6,181 bases of DNA from an uncultured Anaerolineaceae bacterium. GTDB taxonomy: Bacteria; Chloroflexota; Anaerolineae; Promineifilales; Promineifilaceae. Within the stretch, counting starts at the first letter, position 1. Each line of letters opens with the position of its first letter. The stretch is from positions 1-6,181 of the forward strand of contig CALBTC010000076.1 in assembly GCA_937967805.1 (NCBI GenBank). The letters run 5' to 3'. The notes under the pieces were generated by a model. It saw nothing but the letters and a program-made list of their open reading frames with translations. It ran no database searches and had not been told where the DNA came from. The translations under genes were made by a program, and so were the position numbers. Of the stretch, positions 4,802-6,181 are shown piece after piece.

Positions 4802-5848
4802 ATGTCCACTGTTCCGACTTTACCCGGCATTACGTCCCAAATAGTGCAAACCGATCGTTTAAATGTTCATGTCCTCTCTTGCGGTCCCGAGGAAGGCACC
4901 CCGGTTATTTTTGTTCACGGCAACGTTTCTTCCGCCACCTACTGGGAAGAAACCATGCTAGCCCTGCCAGAAGGCTATCGTGGCATTGCTGTAGACTTGC
5001 GCGGCTATGGCGACACGGAACCGCTGCCCATCAGCGGCGCTACCGGCATGGCCGACTTTGCTACCGACGTGCGCTCCGTTGTAGAGACGCTGGGGCTGGG
5101 CAAACACCACATCGTGGGGCACAGCATGGGTGGCGGTGTGGTGATGCTGTATGCCATCAACCATGCGTCCGATTTGCTTTCCATCACTTTAGCCGACCCC
5201 ATTTCACCCTATGGCTACGGTGGCTCCAAGGGCGCGGATGGCAAGATGGTATACGATGACGGTGCACCCAGCGGCATCAATCCGGAATTTGTGGAGCTGC
5301 TGGCCAACGGCGAGCGCGGCCTTGAAAACCCCATGTCGCCCCGCAACGTGCTGCGCGGTTTTTACGTGAAGCCGCCATTCATCCCAGCCCGTGAAGAGGC
5401 GCTGCTAAGCTCCATGCTCACTACCAAAGTCGGGGATGACTGGTATCCGGGCAACGCGGTGCCTTCGAATAACTGGCCCGGCGCGGCTCCCGGTGACAAA
5501 GGGGTGTTGCCCGCCTTCAATCGCAAAAACTTTGATGCCAGCGGGCTGGCCAATATCGATCCCAAACCACCTATTTTGTGGGTGCGCGGCGCGGACGATT
5601 TGATTGTTTCTGATTACGCCATGTTTGATTTGGCGGCGCTAGGACATATGGGGGCGGTCCCCGGCTGGCCCGGCAATGAGGAATGTCCTCCCCAGCCGAT
5701 GCTGGCTCAAACCCGTGCCGTGCTGGACAGCTATGCAGCCAATGGCGGCAGCTATCGAGAAGAAGTGATTGAGGATGCCGGGCACTCGCCTTATCTGGAG
5801 AAACCGGAGGAATTTAACGCGCTGTTTCATGCACATTTGGCTGGGTAA
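4802..5848 (+). CDS. Alpha/beta-hydrolase fold protein
   Basis: This 348-residue protein has the alpha/beta-hydrolase core of esterases, epoxide hydrolases and related enzymes. Visible features are the oxyanion-hole strand 'VIFVHGN' (35-41), 'AVDLRGYGDT' (63-72), the nucleophile elbow 'GHSMGG' with Ser108, the acid in 'RGADDLIVS' (Asp265 or Asp266) and the catalytic His328 in 'DAGHSPYLEKP'. A long cap-like insertion runs from about residue 134 to 250, rich in Gly, Pro and Asn. There is no signal peptide, so it is probably cytosolic. The nucleophile is Ser, which argues against Asp-type epoxide hydrolases and haloalkane dehalogenases. The substrate is unknown, and neither neighbour suggests a pathway. 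It is separated from chlD by the inverted repeat and has its own SD, so it is likely a single-gene unit ending at the terminator at 5874-5910. The stop TAA shares two bases with an AACGGCCGTT palindrome. Confidence 0.92.
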   Translation: MSTVPTLPGITSQIVQTDRLNVHVLSCGPEEGTPVIFVHGNVSSATYWEETMLALPEGYRGIAVDLRGYGDTEPLPISGATGMADFATDVRSVVETLGLGKHHIVGHSMGGGVVMLYAINHASDLLSITLADPISPYGYGGSKGADGKMVYDDGAPSGINPEFVELLANGERGLENPMSPRNVLRGFYVKPPFIPAREEALLSSMLTTKVGDDWYPGNAVPSNNWPGAAPGDKGVLPAFNRKNFDASGLANIDPKPPILWVRGADDLIVSDYAMFDLAALGHMGAVPGWPGNEECPPQPMLAQTRAVLDSYAANGGSYREEVIEDAGHSPYLEKPEEFNALFHAHLAG

Positions 5849-5856
5849 CGGCCGTT
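5847..5856. repeat. AACGGCCGTT palindrome overlapping the hydrolase stop codon
   Basis: This is a perfect 10-bp palindrome identical to the one at 2451-2460. Its core ACGGCCGT also occurs at 859-866, 1052-1059, 1738-1745 and 3532-3539, making six copies in the window. Confidence 0.85.
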
Positions 5857-5873
5857 CTCCACTCATCGCATAA

Positions 5874-5910
5874 AAAAAGACCCGGCGAAAAAAAATCGTC
5901 GGGTCTTTTT
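5874..5910. terminator. Strong bidirectional intrinsic terminator
   Basis: The left arm 5874-5888 and right arm 5896-5910 form a 15-bp stem with a single G-T pair around a loop of seven A residues. The stem core is GACCCG, the 5' side begins with an A-run and the 3' side ends in five T residues. It therefore works as a rho-independent terminator in both directions, for the rightward hydrolase and the leftward membrane-protein gene that converge on it. Confidence 0.93.
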
Positions 5911-5930
5911 AACGTTATAGCGGCAAATCA

Positions 5931-6181
5931 TTAAGCATTGTAAGCCAAAAAGTAATTGCTGGCCTCATCGTGAACCAGCAGCGCCCAAATTGTATAAACA
6001 CCTACCAGCGTGCCCAACGGGAAATTCATCAAGCTCAAAAAGCCGATAACCAGCGCCAAAATACGCGCCCATGACTTACGTTTGAGCAATCCCCATCCGG
6101 CGAGGATGCCAGGAATAGAAATCACCACCAATATCCCCATGACAAACGTGCCCACAACGGCCAAGATGCTCATGGCTTCAC
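5931..6181 (-). CDS. Small membrane protein, C-terminal part (5' partial at window edge)
   Basis: The visible 80-odd residues hold two or three hydrophobic helices: one at the start ('VVGTFVMGILVVISIPGILAGWGLL'-like, in two pieces), then a basic 'KRKSWAR' turn, a second helix, and 'NFPLGTLVGVYTIWALL'. The motif G-x-G-L-L-x-R-x-x-W-A-R followed by N-F-P-x-G-T-x-x-G-x-Y-x-x-W is a pattern I recall at the C-terminus of many small uncharacterised bacterial membrane proteins. The ATG at 6173 may be internal: the frame stays open to the right edge (Glu-Ala precede it), no SD is visible in the 8 bases left, and related proteins usually have more N-terminal sequence. No function can be assigned. Confidence 0.6.
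   Translation of the reverse strand, partial: EAMSILAVVGTFVMGILVVISIPGILAGWGLLKRKSWARILALVIGFLSLMNFPLGTLVGVYTIWALLVHDEASNYFLAYNA

Noticed and set aside
4711..5259. Plus-strand ORF overlapping the start of the hydrolase
   Set aside because: It is out of frame with the hydrolase, rich in Arg and His, and lacks an SD, whereas the hydrolase frame carries all catalytic motifs.

Overview
This window looks like a chromosomal segment of a non-model, GC-moderate bacterium, probably Chloroflexota (Anaerolineae/Caldilineae-like). That placement is inferred from the gene types, the many word-like intergenic repeats and the excess of the ACGGCCGT palindrome; there is no rRNA or other taxonomic marker. 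Five loci are coding: the 3' end of a beta-propeller gene (+), a tandem pair of glycerophosphodiester phosphodiesterase (GDPD) paralogues (-), a metal-chelatase locus with ChlI and ChlD parts (+), an alpha/beta hydrolase (+), and the 3' part of a small membrane protein gene (-).

Layout. 1-371: end of a repeat-type beta-propeller protein. 372-394: hairpin plus T-tract that suits a terminator for the leftward GDPD genes. 464-1273 and 1340-2236: two GDPDs read leftward, the upstream (right-hand) copy membrane-anchored and the downstream one apparently cytosolic, separated by a 66-bp spacer made almost entirely of two short tandem repeats. 2237-2569: divergent intergenic region with an outward promoter on each side, a hairpin and a repeat-built 5' leader. 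2570-4626: AAA+ (ChlI-like) domain, acidic linker and VWA (ChlD-like) domain, split between two frames at an A9 run. 4625-4712: large imperfect inverted repeat. 4802-5848: alpha/beta hydrolase. 5874-5910: strong bidirectional terminator. 5931-6181: membrane protein read leftward, cut by the window edge.

The most interesting element is the chelatase locus. The ChlI-like frame ends two codons after an in-frame A-AAA-AAG heptamer, and the VWA half is open in the -1 frame exactly across that site, with no good start codon of its own. The simplest reading is one gene that makes a short ChlI-like subunit by normal termination and a roughly 685-residue ChlD-like subunit by -1 slippage. This mode has been reported for chlD genes of cobalamin producers that use CobN with ChlI/ChlD-type partners. 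No CobN/ChlH large subunit lies in the window, so the metal (cobalt or magnesium) is inferred, not shown. The leader of the same gene can fold so that part of its Shine-Dalgarno site is paired.

A second theme is the repeat content: every intergenic region carries a different short repeated word, and three of the four complete stop codons next to such regions lie inside a repeat or palindrome.
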